DNA of 64,000 nt from Cavia porcellus (Eukaryota; Chordata; Mammalia; Rodentia; Caviidae), in NCBI RefSeq assembly GCF_034190915.1, contig NW_026947484.1, positions 183,204,982 through 183,268,981 on the forward strand, written 5' to 3'. A program made the position numbers and the translations under genes. The notes beneath the pieces are model-generated. The model did no database searches. It was not told the DNA's origin and saw nothing but the letters and a program-made list of their open reading frames with translations. This document shows positions 11,780-24,400 of the stretch, piece after piece (the first letter of the stretch is position 1; each line of letters begins with the position of its first letter).

Positions 11780-12500
11780 TTCACCTGCCCCAGCACTTCA
11801 GGCTAGGGCTGAACATGGGGGTGACCACTCCACACAATCAGTCAGTGGTTTGTCTGAAGCAGTGTCTTTGCATATTGGCTTCACTCACACGAAGAGGACT
11901 GTCCCATAAAACACAATCAGCAGGTGGGGAAAGTTCTCTTACTTCCTTCAGGTGAATTGATTTCAGTATGCTGTAGGTGATGAAAATATAGAAAACAGGA
12001 AATCACTGGTGTAAAAATGAAGCATTACATTTCCCAACAGTATTATGCACTCATTCAAAGAAGCACTGATGGAGGCCAGCATTATTAAAGATAACATTTC
12101 AGAAAGGAATCGCAGCAGTTTCTTGGTGTCCACATAACAGTCATACACTATCACTGTCAGGAGCGCACCCTTTGCAGACCTCATGGCATAGCAAAAAGGC
12201 AGTTGTGAGGAAGAGTTTTTTCTCTGATAAAAATTTCAACATCATTATGAGCCAAAAGCAGATGTAATTTATGTATTCTGAATGGAGGGCGAGACGTTGC
12301 TAGGCAATAAATACATAGGCAGGAGGAAGTAGGAAAGAATAAGAGCTAGGATGGACTGTAACCTAGATGCTATTCCCTGGGAGTGTTACCAGTTACATTA
12401 CTAAGAAAATGACAAGAAGGAGTTTTTGTCAACTCCTGGATACTCCGAAAAACTGGTCTGAGAATAAACTCAATCTTTGTGGTCCAATTTTTCCCCTCAT
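11780..12500 (-). pseudogene. Decayed family 13 olfactory receptor, sister of the 40-41 kb locus
   Basis: Reading the minus strand in three frames recovers an OR in order. The ATG at 12500 is followed by KNWTTKIEFIL (compare [10 protein letters not shown]), SEYPG, LLLVIFLVM-stop-LVT (TM1), PGNSI, PMYLLPSNVS (compare [10 protein letters not shown]), MMLKFLSEKK and ALLTVIVYDCYVD (the DRY region). Next come ASLNECIILLGNV (compare [14 protein letters not shown]), VFYGTVLF and GVVTPMFSP (TM7). Between the DRY region and the TM5 side about 57 codons are missing, including the ECL2 core. There are several stops and frameshifts. Each segment matches the 40399-41326 receptor better than the other ORs here, so the two are duplicates. 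The end is approximate, as similarity fades near 11780. Confidence 0.8.
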
Positions 12501-13198
12501 TTTTACTTTTCATAGCTAGAGTAATTTAGAAAAGAAAACAACATGTGAATTAAATAGTCACAAATTAGGTGAAGTAAAATGTAATTGAAACAGGTCCTAC
12601 AACTGTGCTAGCACTAGCTGGAGCAGTGGTAAAAGAAGAGAGAAGAGTTACGGAATTCTTCTACCTCATAGAGCAATTTAGCTGTGTTTGTAGCTTGATA
12701 AATATTCAAATTTCTATATTTCACTTTTAGAGATGCTTGAGATCTGAGCCAAGGATGAACTATGTTCATTTTTAACATTTAGTTGTTTTTACTCATGCAG
12801 TTAACACAGACACTCCACTTTAAACTTTTGAGTGTTTTAATATGTTCAACAAAGACTGGTTTACTTGATTTTATGCTATGCCAATCATTATATCATTGAG
12901 TAAGAGCTTATAGTTTTCAAACCCATTCACATACAGCACTCGTTTTGTCATCACTATAATCCTTGAAGGAAAATGAAATCTAGAGATAAGGTTTATGTCA
13001 GATCAGTAATTGAGTGAGCTGCTATTCAAATCTTTTGTTACCCCACTTCAAATCTTATCTGTTTTCTTTTTTTTGACTACACTTTATCATTATTCAAATA
13101 GTATATAAGGTGGCTAGGGTTTGGGAATCAGACCTCCTGTTAAATAATGCTCTCCAGGTAACTGTAAATTACAACTAAGAAAGAGGGCCGCTGATCTA

Positions 13199-13350
13199 GT
13201 CCAGTGCTTCTCAGACCTCATGACTTCCAGGAATCACCTGGGTATCTTTGTAGAAGATTCTGATGCCATAGATCTGAGTGGGTGCTGATAACTCCATGTA
13301 TTAACAGGCTCCAGGGGAGCTTGCTCATCCATAGAACACACCTGAATATG
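13199..13350 (+). mobile_element. MER5A-like hAT DNA transposon remnant
   Basis: CAGTGCTTCTCAGACCTCATG, GGAATCACCTGGGTATCTTTG, AGATTCTGATGCC and CAGGCTCCAGGGGAG follow the order of the mammalian MER5A (hAT-Charlie) consensus as I recall it. It is non-autonomous and old. Confidence 0.65.
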
Positions 13351-14082
13351 TTCTCACATGACGCCACCTCCTTCCAGTTTCTTGGCACCTCTGGTTCTTT
13401 AGTGTGCAATGGTAATTAGTAGCCAATGTGAAAGTTGAAGGTAAGACTATTATGCAGCTTTTCCTAGGCTTATGTGGTTTAGATTTTAGATACAGAAGCA
13501 ACCACATTATATACAGGAGAGTCTACCTTCTATTTCTGTCCATGAAAGTCCCCTTTCCCCTTTTCTCACTATTGAATTTACCAGTGGGGCCATCATTCTG
13601 AGGCAGGAAGTTTTGGTTCAGCTTAAGGAACAGATTTTTGTGGTGAGGAGTGGGAAACAAACAACTTCATTTTAAAACACTTAATTTATAATGATTAGCT
13701 GGTGAATGACTCATAGAATATCATTTTAAAACAATTCTGCATCTTCGTGGTATTCTGCCTGAACAGCAAAATATATCCTCAAATAGATAATGATCCAATG
13801 GATAAGTTACACCTTAATAGTTTCAAATAATGGTTCTTGTGATAAAGGGCTTGCCTTTACTAGTCATCTGACAACACTGTTCCTTAAAGGAGAGTTCCTA
13901 GTCTAATGGTTCTAGATAGTACTTTCCTCTAATTCAAGTTTCCTTAAATTATACAGGCTTAAAAAATAAATGATAAGGTGCAGATTGGCTCCAATTTGGT
14001 ACTGTTGATGACTAGAGTTTAATTGACTATAGGGGCATAATCATAATCAACAAGTTAGCTAGTAAAGTTGCTATTAAGAAAT

Positions 14083-14280
14083 GAAAGCTGGTTATAGCGG
14101 CACATGCTGACCCTTCAGAAGAAGGAAGTCTGCACTTGCTTGGAGGCCAGGGCAGGAGGATTCCAAGGTCAAGCCCCGCCTTTGCAGTTTAGTAACTTTG
14201 TAAGACCCTGTATCATAAAGGGAGGAGGAAGTGTGAATGCAGACCACTGTAAAGGCCTTGAGTATCACAAAACAAAAAAA
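14083..14280 (+). mobile_element. B1-ID dimeric SINE
   Basis: A B1-like head and body (GGCCAGGGCAGGAGGATTCC, ...GTAAGACCCTGT...) is followed without a gap by an ID-like part (GCAGACCACTGTAAAGGCCTTGAGTATC) and an A-rich tail. Same organisation as at 4783 (minus) and 42008. Confidence 0.65.
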
Positions 14281-15382
14281 AGAAACCAAATAAACCTCAA
14301 TTACTCCATGGTAAAGGTCGAATAGTTTAAAATTTTCTGAATTTATTGTGAATTTTAAAATGCCACCTACATCTAAAATTCTAGGCAAATTCAAAGTTTC
14401 AGAGCCAAATACAATTATTTTTAGATTAAACCCAATTTTCTTCTCTTACTAATTTAAGAAATATGAATTGACTTAATATATATATAGAAGATTTATAACA
14501 ATGCCTGGATATTTGTGTGCTATTATTGCTGTTAATACCCAAGAATTGATGCAGCACAGTGGATTCTATCCACCAATAAGAATAACAGAATGAACAAAAA
14601 GCTAGACAAAGTCCTAAGCATATTTTAAGTGAGGCTCCTAGAATAATATAATAATAGATTATGGATGGTACGAGATTGTCCCTAAGACTTCTGGCTGGTT
14701 ATTTAAAATATGGAAACAGGTTTAATATAATTAAGTCTTTAGGGCATTATTCTTAAAATTTCTGAAAGTTTTGAGCATCTTTCCCCTGAAGCAATTTAAA
14801 ATGATGGTTTAGAAAACTGCAGAAGTCCCTGAGAGCAAGAAGTATTTAAATTGCCTTCCCAAGTTTGAGGAAGATCCTTTGGAGAATTTCCTGGGCTGCA
14901 CAGCGGGACAGTGTTTGCACACTGACTTCAAAAGCAAATGCAATGTGCCATAGTCTCAATCTGAATTACTCAGTATATGTCTTTTTACTATAAGCTAAAG
15001 CACCCTTTGGAAACATGTTGGACTGTAATATACAGAAGAGTTTGAAAGAATTTATCATCAGTATTTGCTGGATGAAATTTACTGTTGTTATCTCTCCCTA
15101 ATAGAAACCCCTTCTTTAGGTTTTAATCAAACTCAGGGACATTTTTGTAGAATAATCTGAAAAAATAAGATCGAGGAGAAAGAATTCTGCTTTGTATTGA
15201 TTCCTAAAAGGTAAGTTAACTTTTCCTTTAGAGATAATTGCTGGAAACTTATGAATAACATTAAGGGAGATTCAGTCTTTATGAACTGGGTTGACATAAG
15301 TCATGTGTTGTGGGAATGGAATATCTCTTATTAGAGAAAGTATTTAAGGAATGGAAAATAAAACATTTCAAGAGAATTGTCT

Positions 15383-15532
15383 TGCTGAGTGTGGTGGCAC
15401 ACACCTGTAATATCAGCACTTGGAAGGCTGAGGCAGGAGTACTACTGTGAGTTACAGGCCAGCCTGTGCTACAAGGTGAGTTCAAGTTCAGCCTGAGCTT
15501 TATAGCAAAACCCTGTCTCAAAAAGCCAAAAC
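15383..15532 (+). mobile_element. B1 SINE with internal 30-base duplication
   Basis: GCTGAGTGTGGTGGCACACA and GAAGGCTGAGGCAGGAG define the 7SL-like left half. Two related units of about 30 bases follow (GTGAGTTACAGGCCAGCC and GTGAGTTCAAGTTCAGCC), then GCAAAACCCTGTCTCAAAAA. This internal tandem duplication is a known rodent B1 feature. Confidence 0.85.
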
Positions 15533-16494
15533 CAAAAATAGGTAATGACAATAATAATAGTTTTTACATATAGTTAGAAAATTGAGGAAAAAGAAAATAT
15601 GAAAAATGTATTTGCAGATCTAAAGTAATCTGAATATACAACAATGGTGAATATTTAGGTATATAATTTCTAACTGTAAGTATTTATTTGATCAGCATAT
15701 AGTTTCTTGATCCTTCCTTCATTACATGTGTCTATATATCGAACAGAATATCATTTATCTTTGGTCCTGCAATGTTACTGCACAATTGTCAGCAAATTTT
15801 CACTCTTGGTCAGAATGTAAATATGCTGTTTTTTGGTAAAGTTCTGATTTTGTAGCAATTTACCTAATAGCATCACTTCAATTTTGTTTGGTTCAGTTTA
15901 GAAAATATTTGTCCAGCACTAATCATGGGTGAACAATATTTTACTGGACCTTCTACCTGGCATGCTGTTTGGAATAAAACATGTTATTGAACACATCTTT
16001 GAATATATCTTTTTTCTTTGAAAAAAGAAAGTAAAGGAAAGCAATGATTTGTTATAAACAAAAAATTGTGACTTATGTTTGTGTATTTGGAGGATTGTTT
16101 TAAATATTTTAAAAATTCCTTTTCTTTTTAGTAAAATATTTCCTGGTAACTTTAGAAGTAATATATGTGAGACCCAAACACAATTTAGTTTTTAGATGAG
16201 TGAATGAAATAGCCTTCCTTAAAAATATCAAATTCTAAGTTCCTTGTATGAAACTAAAAACAATTTCTGTTATAATAGTTTAATGCGTTTCACTGCAAGA
16301 TGAGTTGATGTTGTAGAATGTGAATTCACCTTAAATACTAGATGTGATAAAGTATTAGGTTGAATTGGCTAACAAGAGACCATAAAAATGAGTTTTGAGG
16401 AATGAAGCTATACTGTACTCTTATGGGAAGGTGATGATACTGGGAAATGTAAAAATTCAAAAGAGAAATTAGTAGACAAGGCAGAAATCAAAAT

Positions 16495-16675
16495 AGTGCT
16501 TACCATTTGCTACGCGCTTTACATGTATTACCTTGTTTATTTTGTCAGAAATCTTGTAACAAGGATGTTAAGTTTTCCATGCTATAGCTGAGGAAACTGA
16601 GACTCGGAAAAATAAATTGCTCAGAGTCACGTATCTAGTAACCATCCAACACAGAATTTAAATATATATTTTTTC
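16495..16675 (-). mobile_element. MIR SINE remnant
   Basis: GCTATAGCTGAGGAAACTGAGACTCGG, followed by TTGCTCAGAGTCACG and CTAGTAACC, is the reverse-strand signature of the ancient mammalian MIR core (ACTGAGGCTCAGAGA, AGGTCACACAGCTAG). Confidence 0.7.
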
Positions 16676-17724
16676 TATTAGGCAAAAGTTAAAAAAAAAA
16701 AAAAGAGCAAACAAAATGAACCTACCGATATAGTAAGTTGTAGGGTGTAATGGTTAGAAAAATAATTCTGACAGTGAGACAGCTTCTCAGCCATCATTTA
16801 CCTGGGAATTGGAATTTGGCTCGCTTGATTTATAACACAGGATTAAGAAAGCAAATCTAAGATTGAGATAAAATAAATGCATGGTCAGCACACAAATGAA
16901 TCCAGAGTATAACCGGTGAAATTAAAAGAAATAGTGGTAAAGTGTGATGAGAAATAAATACCTTAAAAATGACCAAAGGCATATCTGGGAGTTCAAAGAG
17001 GGGTGAAATAAGTCCAAAAGATTCAATTCAAGCCTTCAACTGGTGTCAAATTTTGTGAATAAGGATAAATGAACAAGTGCCTGTTTATTTGCATTGTGAA
17101 TTCGTTAGACCACTTTCAATGGATTTTGTGTCCGTGAATAAGAATATTACTGGAAATGTGTGTGTCTGGGTGGGGGTGTCTGGGTGGAAGGGACTATTTT
17201 TTGAATAATCAGGTGTTGAATAGGATAGGGGGTTCATATCTGACCATTCTTCCTTGAGATTTATTTACTTCTTTTAATGCTTATTGTATTACTGTTGAGA
17301 TAATCCTGATCTTCCTTTTAATGTAGCTTGTTGTTTTTCTGCTAGAAAGAATTCTGTATTACTTACATGGTTAACAGAAAGATCTCAGATAAACAAGAGC
17401 CACAAAAAGCAAGCTTAAGTTTTAGCCAGATTATATGACTTTAGGTTTAACGCTCTCACTTTAAATTTCCTTATGTTTACAATGTTACTATTGTAGTATA
17501 TAAAAATGTAATATATGAAAACGACTTCAGCAAGTTCCTAGGCCAGGATGAGGATCAATACATTAACTTCATTCAGACTTCTCTTCCTGCATTTTTTCTT
17601 TCTTCCTCTCCTGCTTTATTTCACTTCTTCCCTCTTACTGGGTTACTTGCAAATTTTTATATGTATGCATTGGTATTTACAGACCTGTTATTTTAAAGAA
17701 ATTATTTTTAATTTTTTAAAAAAA

Positions 17725-17734
17725 TTCTTACAGG
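17725..17734 (+). other. Candidate splice acceptor ahead of the OR13C2-like coding exon
   Basis: A T-rich stretch followed by TTCTTACAG|G ends at 17733, 19 bases upstream of the ATG. OR genes usually have short 5' non-coding exons spliced onto an intronless coding exon, so this is a plausible acceptor. Without RNA data it is only a motif. Confidence 0.35.
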
Positions 17735-17752
17735 TAAAAGAGAAACAGTAAA

Positions 17753-18706
17753 ATGGAATGGAAAAACCAAACCGTTCTGGTGGAATTTATTCTGAAGGGG
17801 CTTTCTGGTTACCCAAGGCTTGAGCTTCTTTTCTTTGTGCTCATTTTAATAATGTATGTAGTTATCCTTCTGGGCAATGGCACCCTCATTACAATCAGCA
17901 TTCTGGACTCTCACCTGCACACTCCTATGTACTTCTTTCTAGGGAACCTCTCCTTCTTGGATATTTGCTACACGACCACTTCTATTCCTTCTACACTGGT
18001 GAGTTTCCTCTCCCAGAAAAAGACCATTTCCTTTCCTGGTTGCACACTGCAGATGTTTCTTGGCTTGGCCATGGGAACCACAGAATGTGTGCTCCTGGGA
18101 ATGATGGCTTTTGACCGCTATGTGGCCATCTGCAATCCTCTGAGATATCCCATTATCATGAGCAAGTTTTCCTACATTCCCATGGGAGCTGGGTCCTGGT
18201 TTGCAGGGTTTGTCAATTCTGCAGTGCAAACTGCATTGGTGGTCCAATTGCCTTTCTGCAGAAATAATGTCATCGATCATTTTCTTTGTGAAATTCTGGC
18301 TGTCATGAAGATGGCTTGTGTTGACATTTCAGACAATGAATTTATCATGCTTATGGCCACGACATTATTTACTTTGATGCCTCTGCTTTTGATTGCCATT
18401 TCTTACTCATTAATTATTTACAGCATCCTCAAGATAAGCTCTTCTGAGGGGAGAAGCAAAGCCTTCTCTACCTGCTCAGCCCATCTCACAGTGGTGATAA
18501 TTTTCTACGGGACTATCCTCTTCATGTACATGTAACCCAAGTCTAAAGACATACTTGATTCAGACAACTTGAACGCTACTGACAAACTTGTATCCATGTT
18601 CTATGGGGTGATGACTCCCATGATGAATCCTTTAATCTACAGTCTCAGAAACAAAGATGTGAAGGAGGCTCTTAAAAACCTACTGAATAAGAGGTTCTTT
18701 AGCTAA
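17753..18706 (+). pseudogene. OR13C: OR13C2/C5/C9-like olfactory receptor with a single in-frame stop
   Basis: The ATG at 17753 opens a frame that matches human OR13C2/C5/C9 closely from MEWKNQT onward. Landmarks are the N5 sequon, GN at 41-42, LHTPMY at 55-60, C97, [10 protein letters not shown] at 118-127, ECL2 cysteines C169/C179/C189 and KAFSTCSAH at 236-244. Codon 261 is TAA (18533-18535), right after ILFMYM, where relatives carry lysine; AAA to TAA is the simplest change. The same frame then stays open for 56 more codons, through [20 protein letters not shown] and a normal C-terminus, to TAA at 18704. The protein as read ends before ECL3 and lacks TM7, so it should not signal. No other damage was seen, so the lesion is recent, polymorphic or a sequencing error. 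AATAAA lies at 19083. Confidence 0.9.
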
Positions 18707-21700
18707 TGATTAGAAAAGGTACTGGATTGTGAACAAATTGGACGCTGTCAAAATATGAGAATTATGTTGGAATTTTGGCTTTCTTTGCCTTTTCATGAGT
18801 TATGTTACCACTTTTATAATGCTAGATGCCATTTAAGTATTGTTACATGTTCATGAAGAATTTTCAAGATAAAGGCATTGGGATAAGAAAAAATAAGGCA
18901 ACATAATAGGGAGAGATGAACACTTTCTAACATTTTGAACAGAATCTTCGTTTCCTGTTTTTTGCAGTATTGGAGTTGAGCATTATGTACCTTTTTATGT
19001 TGACTTTTTTGCATGCATAACATTATTTCATAGGCCACAACTCATTATATCTTTCAAAATACAAAATGCTTTCAGTTATGGAAATAAAAGCAAAACAGAA
19101 CAAAACCTAAAATACTTCACTCACTTTCCACTGGAGAACCTTTTGTTTCAATCCTACATTAATCTCCAAATTGTATAAAGCCATTAAATGTCATATATTT
19201 TTTCAACATTTAAACTTTTCTGTAACACTGTAAGAGTGCTGAATATTGGAACTATAAAGGGTATAAATAAATAAGGCTTAAGGAAGGCAGGTTACAAAAT
19301 CAAGATGTTCTTGTTTATATCCTATATTTGTTTTCAGCTCACATGTTAGTATTAGCATAATGCAAATGCAACATTAAAAATGAGCATGAAAATTAGCCTA
19401 CTGCTTCAGGTAATAACATGGATAAATATTATGTTGGATGGAAAGTCATATCTATTCTCATTTAGAAGACATAGATTTCTTTGACATCCTGAGAAAATTC
19501 CAGTATTTTCCCAGATCCTAACACTATGTTCAAGTCCTTGGATTTTAGTGAAAATACCTGTATCCATGTATTCTGTCTTTTACTAACTACCTTTAAAATC
19601 TTAGTGATCTGAGGGAACACAAAATTGGATGTCAGAGAAGAGATGGCATTACATTATTTTGCTTTTCCTTGGATTTCTTCATAAGATTTTTTTTTTAACC
19701 TTAACTGAAGAATACTTCTGATTTCCTGCCTAATAAGAATTGATTATGTTCATAGTCTAAGAAATTTAGTTAGCTGAATAAATTTTATACTAATGGATAA
19801 GTAAGATCAATGTACGTTGGGTACAAACATTTTACACAAAGGTTAAATATTTGTGGATTATTTGGGCATATTCACTCATTTCACCATTTCAAATTTTAGT
19901 GAAAGAAATATGAAAAAGTTATAAATTATATTTAATTGCAAACACTTCTATTATATTTACTTAGAGATTAAATCTGATGGTCAAGGGTGAGAATATCAAT
20001 GAATCAGCCTCACACACTAATAAAACAGCTATGAGAACCTATTAATTCCCATTCACCATCTCACGAGAAGGATTTTTTTCCCCCTAAGAATTTTAGGATT
20101 CAGGTATTTTATGTTTTGAACCATGGACCACCTTGGATACTCAGACACTAATATTGTTTTCTTCGCAGTTTAAATCCAGTCATTTTGATAAACTAGCTGG
20201 CATGACTGATCTAGGTAGATTTTTGATAGGAAATTAAAGCAAGTAAAATGAAAGTACATATATTTCCTCAAGATCAAGAGGATTTTTCTCACATAAGATC
20301 AAGGTCTGAAGAAAAAAACCAATAATTTCCCCCATCTTTATGTGTTCATGGGTTCAAATTTGCTGGGCAAATACACTGTCATTATAATACTGATTGATTT
20401 TTAAAAATCACCATACTGATTAAAATGTATCATTTTAACACTTTAATTGCCAGATGTTTTTCCATTCAGAATATTTATTTTGAAAGCTCACAGAGGATAA
20501 TTTGGTGGTTATTAGCAAAACTTTTTTCTAGCTTATGAGCATAGTCAAATATACTTTAATGATTCATCAAATATTTATCAGCATCTCTGTGTATCTGTTC
20601 CTGTGTGATCCACCACATTGCAAAAATCTGCAGGGTAAATTTTTCTGGGCTCTCTTTTTTTCTACTCCCACTGAGCTCAATTTAGAACATAACACATAAA
20701 ATATCATGTAATATACATTTGAAACCCACAAATGGGAAAACTATGTGAAAAGAAATGCAACATAGGAGAAACACATCCATTTATATTTCACTTCAAAGAA
20801 CTTTATGGTTAGAAATTAAGACCAGAGATGTAGCAGAAAATCCAAAATTAGATTTTTTTTCTCCAACACATTGTGCTTTATGCCTGATCAGTTTTCAAAT
20901 ACTCTAAGCTTAAGAACATGTTGACTTGTCATGGTCCTGAAGCTTCTGAAATGGACACATCCATCATAGCACTAAAATTTTGTGACATGGCCACAGTGTT
21001 ACTAATTTATAGATGAGGCTGCAAAAATCAGAGCTGCAAAATCTCATAACATACACATTGTATGGAAAGATATGCATCCTGCTATTCTTTCTGGAACTAC
21101 TCTCTTGATTTTTCCAGGTTTCTGCTCACCACATCAAATATCAGTACTTCTCAGCAACATATCTAAAATTCTCAACATGTCTCCACAAATGATGCTTAAT
21201 TAATTTTTACATCAGGGGAAACCTGAATTTGGTTGATACATGAGGAGAGAGTTGACATTAGCACTAATCGTCCAGAAACTAGAAACTCAAAAGGTTTTTC
21301 TTATTTCCATGGAGATAATATGTTACAAAAATTGAATTTTTTTTACATTATGATATAAAAATGACATCCATGAAATTATGTGTTCTATTAAATCTTGTAC
21401 TTCAATATTTTTCATCTTTTGTCAAAATCACTACTTAAATAGGGTGAGATTCCATGCTGTTTGGTTTCATGCGTCTGGAATGTACCATTATTAATTAATT
21501 TTTCATTTACTTAAGGAATATTTATTGTACATCCACTGAGTGCTGAGAATGATGCAAGCTACCAGATACTCTTCATTAGTAAATGAAGGGAATGAGGGAA
21601 ATGGAGCTCTAGCTTGGAGCCAAAGTGATGAATGTGGATCTGAAGTTGGAAAGGCAGTAATTGCCTGTGTGCTGTGATACAAGGTTCCATGTGCTTCTCT

Positions 21701-22869
21701 TGTTTAGTTAGAGAACTATGTGCCTAGTGACTTGAGCAAAAGAAGCGAGGTGGCATTCAACAGAGCCACTGTCATGGAGGGCGCCAGCAGAAGTGAAGTT
21801 GAGGCCTCTTTCTAAGGGCTTTCATGCGCAAGAGTTTAGGTGAAAGATAGATAAATAGCGTGTGTATACTTGCTTCCAGTAAACATGAGAATTCCAAATA
21901 TAAAACAACTATCTGCTCTGTCCCAGACATTTTCAGCTTTTCTCTTGGTATTATTTTGACCTATAAAACACTCTGTTCTCTATTTCTAAAAAATAAAGCT
22001 AGAACAAAATCAATCAAACACTAACCTTTGCTAGCCTCAGTCTAGGTGCGACTTATTTTCGTGCTGTTTTAAACGAAAATTGAAGTGAAAGCTAACCCTG
22101 CTGTCTACTTTTTAACCTCATTCGTTCTTCAGCTCAACACAGAGTAGCTCTGCACAGCGCTGGTATTCAGATATTCATGGTTAGATTTAGTACATTGTTT
22201 TGGGGCTTCGTCTTACTTGATCTGTCTATAGTATTTTGTATCTTTTTGGAATCACAATTACATTTAATTTGTTTACATGTGTAGGTGAAATATCAATAGT
22301 CATATAGATTCACTGTACAATAATCAGTTACTACAAAATGTACAAAGTATGAATTCAAATATGGACATAATTTTATGTAACATTTATGTATAATTTTAAG
22401 TAATTTATACATATACAATATGTAATGATTAATATTTACTGAATGAATGTAAATGAATATTCAGAGGATGTACACATTTAGTAAATGTTTTAAACTTTTA
22501 CATATTAATATTCACTTTTCTGCAACTGACTTTCACTCAAAACATATAATCTTCTTTATAAGATGTTAATGCTATAAATGTACATTGATATTTAAAAATA
22601 ATTATTTCACTGTATAGATATAGCAAAGTTTTTATGAGTTTATGAAAGTAACAAAATTTATAATTATGTTCTTATATATTAATCAAAATTTATAATGTTT
22701 TTAATCTTTATGAAATGAATATTTATATATAAAAATTTATAATATGTTTTTAATCTTTATGAAAGCCCCAATCAGAAACTGACAGGGGGAAACTAAAGTT
22801 CACATAGAAATTCAAGAAATCCAGAATAACACAAATTTTGCAAAACTGAAAAACATTGAATTTAGAAGT
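18707..22869. other. Intergenic, no gene seen
   Basis: About 4.2 kb of AT-rich DNA. Only a poly(A) hexamer at 19083 for the upstream OR and an L2-like remnant near 21.5 kb were recognised. Confidence 0.5.
21497..21660 (+). mobile_element. Old L2-like repeat remnant
   Basis: TTCATTTACTTAAGGAATATTTATTG, followed by CATCCACTGAGTGCTGAG, resembles the widespread mammalian L2-type 3' end (AATATTTATTGAGCACCTACTATGTG). It is strongly diverged, and the family assignment is tentative. Confidence 0.4.
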
Positions 22870-23345
22870 TGCATTTTAAAAATTTTTTTATTTAAAAAAA
22901 GATTAAGATAAAAGAGGACATAACAAAACAAGTCATAACAGAACAGTTTAAGCAACATAGTGTTTTACCACAACACAATCCCATGTAATAGGAGCTACCA
23001 TGGTGTCTCTGTCCTTGAAATAATTGAGTATACCTTCATATACTATAGTATCAAACATAAAAAGACAGTGTAAAACCATTCAAGAGAATGAAAGTATTAC
23101 AGGATATTCATAATTAACTAACAGAAAATAAATAAAGGTTACTATATTATTTCATTATCTATAAAATATTATGTTTATACTATCACATATAATAAAATCC
23201 TAATAAGATACAACATGATAAAGTGAAGACATAAGAGCAAAAGCTTGGTGGGATTTCAAAACAAGATGACATTAAATCATCACTAGCTATTACAATGTCT
23301 TGTTTTCTTCAAAATAGCTGCTCATACCATCTTAGACAATAAAAT
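22870..23345 (-). mobile_element. L1 3'UTR fragment, minus strand, same family as 37050-37620
   Basis: The reverse complement runs colinearly with the 3'UTR of the L1 at 33.4-37.6 kb. Shared words include ATGGTATGAGCAGCTATTTTG (versus GTATGAACAACTATTTTG), GAAGAAAACAAG and TCTCTTGAATGGTTTTA, ending in an AATAAA-containing A-rich tail at the low-coordinate side. No coding part is attached. Confidence 0.75.
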
Positions 23346-23349
23346 CAAA

Positions 23350-23475
23350 CAACCCAGAAGGTTGCATATTTTTTGACTTAAAATGTCAAAACTTACTATA
23401 AAGCTGTACTAATCAAGACACTGTGATACTGATACAGAGACAAACACACAAAATAGTGGAATGAATTCTTTTTTG
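23350..23475 (+). mobile_element. Small L1 ORF2 fragment
   Basis: TATAAAGCTGTACTAATCAAGACACTGTGATACTG is the recognisable L1 ORF2 segment corresponding to YKAxxIKTxWYW. It is short, diverged and next to the 22.9-23.3 kb 3'UTR piece. Confidence 0.6.
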
Positions 23476-24256
23476 ATTTTATGGTGAAATAGAGTAATAA
23501 GCCTCCTATGATTAGATCCTCAGGACTTTATTTCTGAATTTCAAAAGTTTTGTGCACATTTTATCATTGAGACAATTTAATTAGATCATCGTTTAAGAGG
23601 AAAATATTTAAGTTGTTTCCTAAAGCCTAAAGCAGATTTTTAGGAATTTGTGACTTTCTACAATGGCACAATATTTCAAACCAAGCTTAGGAGCAAATTT
23701 AATTTGCTCCATTCCTAAAACTTATTACTAGTCAGTAGTTTCTTTCCAATTTTTAAACTAAAGCAATACAATGATAATTTATCTGAGTTGAGATTTATGA
23801 TATTTTATCCTGGAAATCTTGTCCACATGCTGCGTTTCTACATATATCACCTAGTCAATGAATTTCCGCGACAAAATGATTATTCACTGGTGGCTTCGTT
23901 TTTGTAGGTTCAGCTACTAAGGATGAGCCATGGTGACTGACTGCAAATATAAAGATAAAATGAGTTACTATTTTCATAACCTAGAAAGAGAGCAGCTTCT
24001 GACTTAGAGGTAAGTTCTAGGAAGAATGAGAAACATATTAACTATAAGCAAGATTTTGATTAATTAATGGTTTAAATCTGTCAAGTTGGAAATGGAACTT
24101 TTCCTCCTTGAGGAGAAACTATTTGCAATGTGTCTATTCATTAGGGTGTAGTGGGGTGGGAGAGCTGTAAAACCAGAAGAGTAGTTCTATATGCACTTGG
24201 CAACTGTGTAACAAAGCAGGTTTGATTACTATGTATGTATGTATGTATAATTTTTT

Positions 24257-24400
24257 GAGACAAGGTTTTACTATGTAGTTTATACTACCTTTGAGCTCCC
24301 TATGTAGCCCAGGCTCACCTTGAACTCAGGGTGATCCTCTTGCCTCAGCCTTCTGAATTCTGGGATTAGAGGTGTGCACTACCATGTCTGGCTTTTTTTG
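24257..24400 (-). mobile_element. B1 SINE with internal duplication
   Basis: Reverse-complement B1: TTGAGACAAGGTTTTACTATGTAG, then TATGTAGCCCAGGCTCACC, CTTGAACTCA, CTCAGCCTTC and the GTGTGCACTACCATG head. TATGTAG occurs twice about 30 bases apart, which is the B1 duplication. A short (TATG)n microsatellite precedes it at about 24231. Confidence 0.8.

Larger units (their letters stand above)
12501..17752. other. Intergenic between the decayed OR and the OR13C2-like gene
   Basis: Holds MER5A-like, B1-ID, B1 and MIR remnants (listed separately). 12500-12630 retains weak similarity to 41330-41460 upstream of the paralogous OR. No coding gene seen. Confidence 0.5.

Noticed and set aside
18178..18187. 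Second perfect EBF palindrome TCCCATGGGA
   Set aside because: It lies in the coding part of an OR and arises from common codons; its regulatory value is doubtful.
17939..18280. 113-codon minus-strand frame
   Set aside because: Antisense shadow of the OR13C2-like gene.
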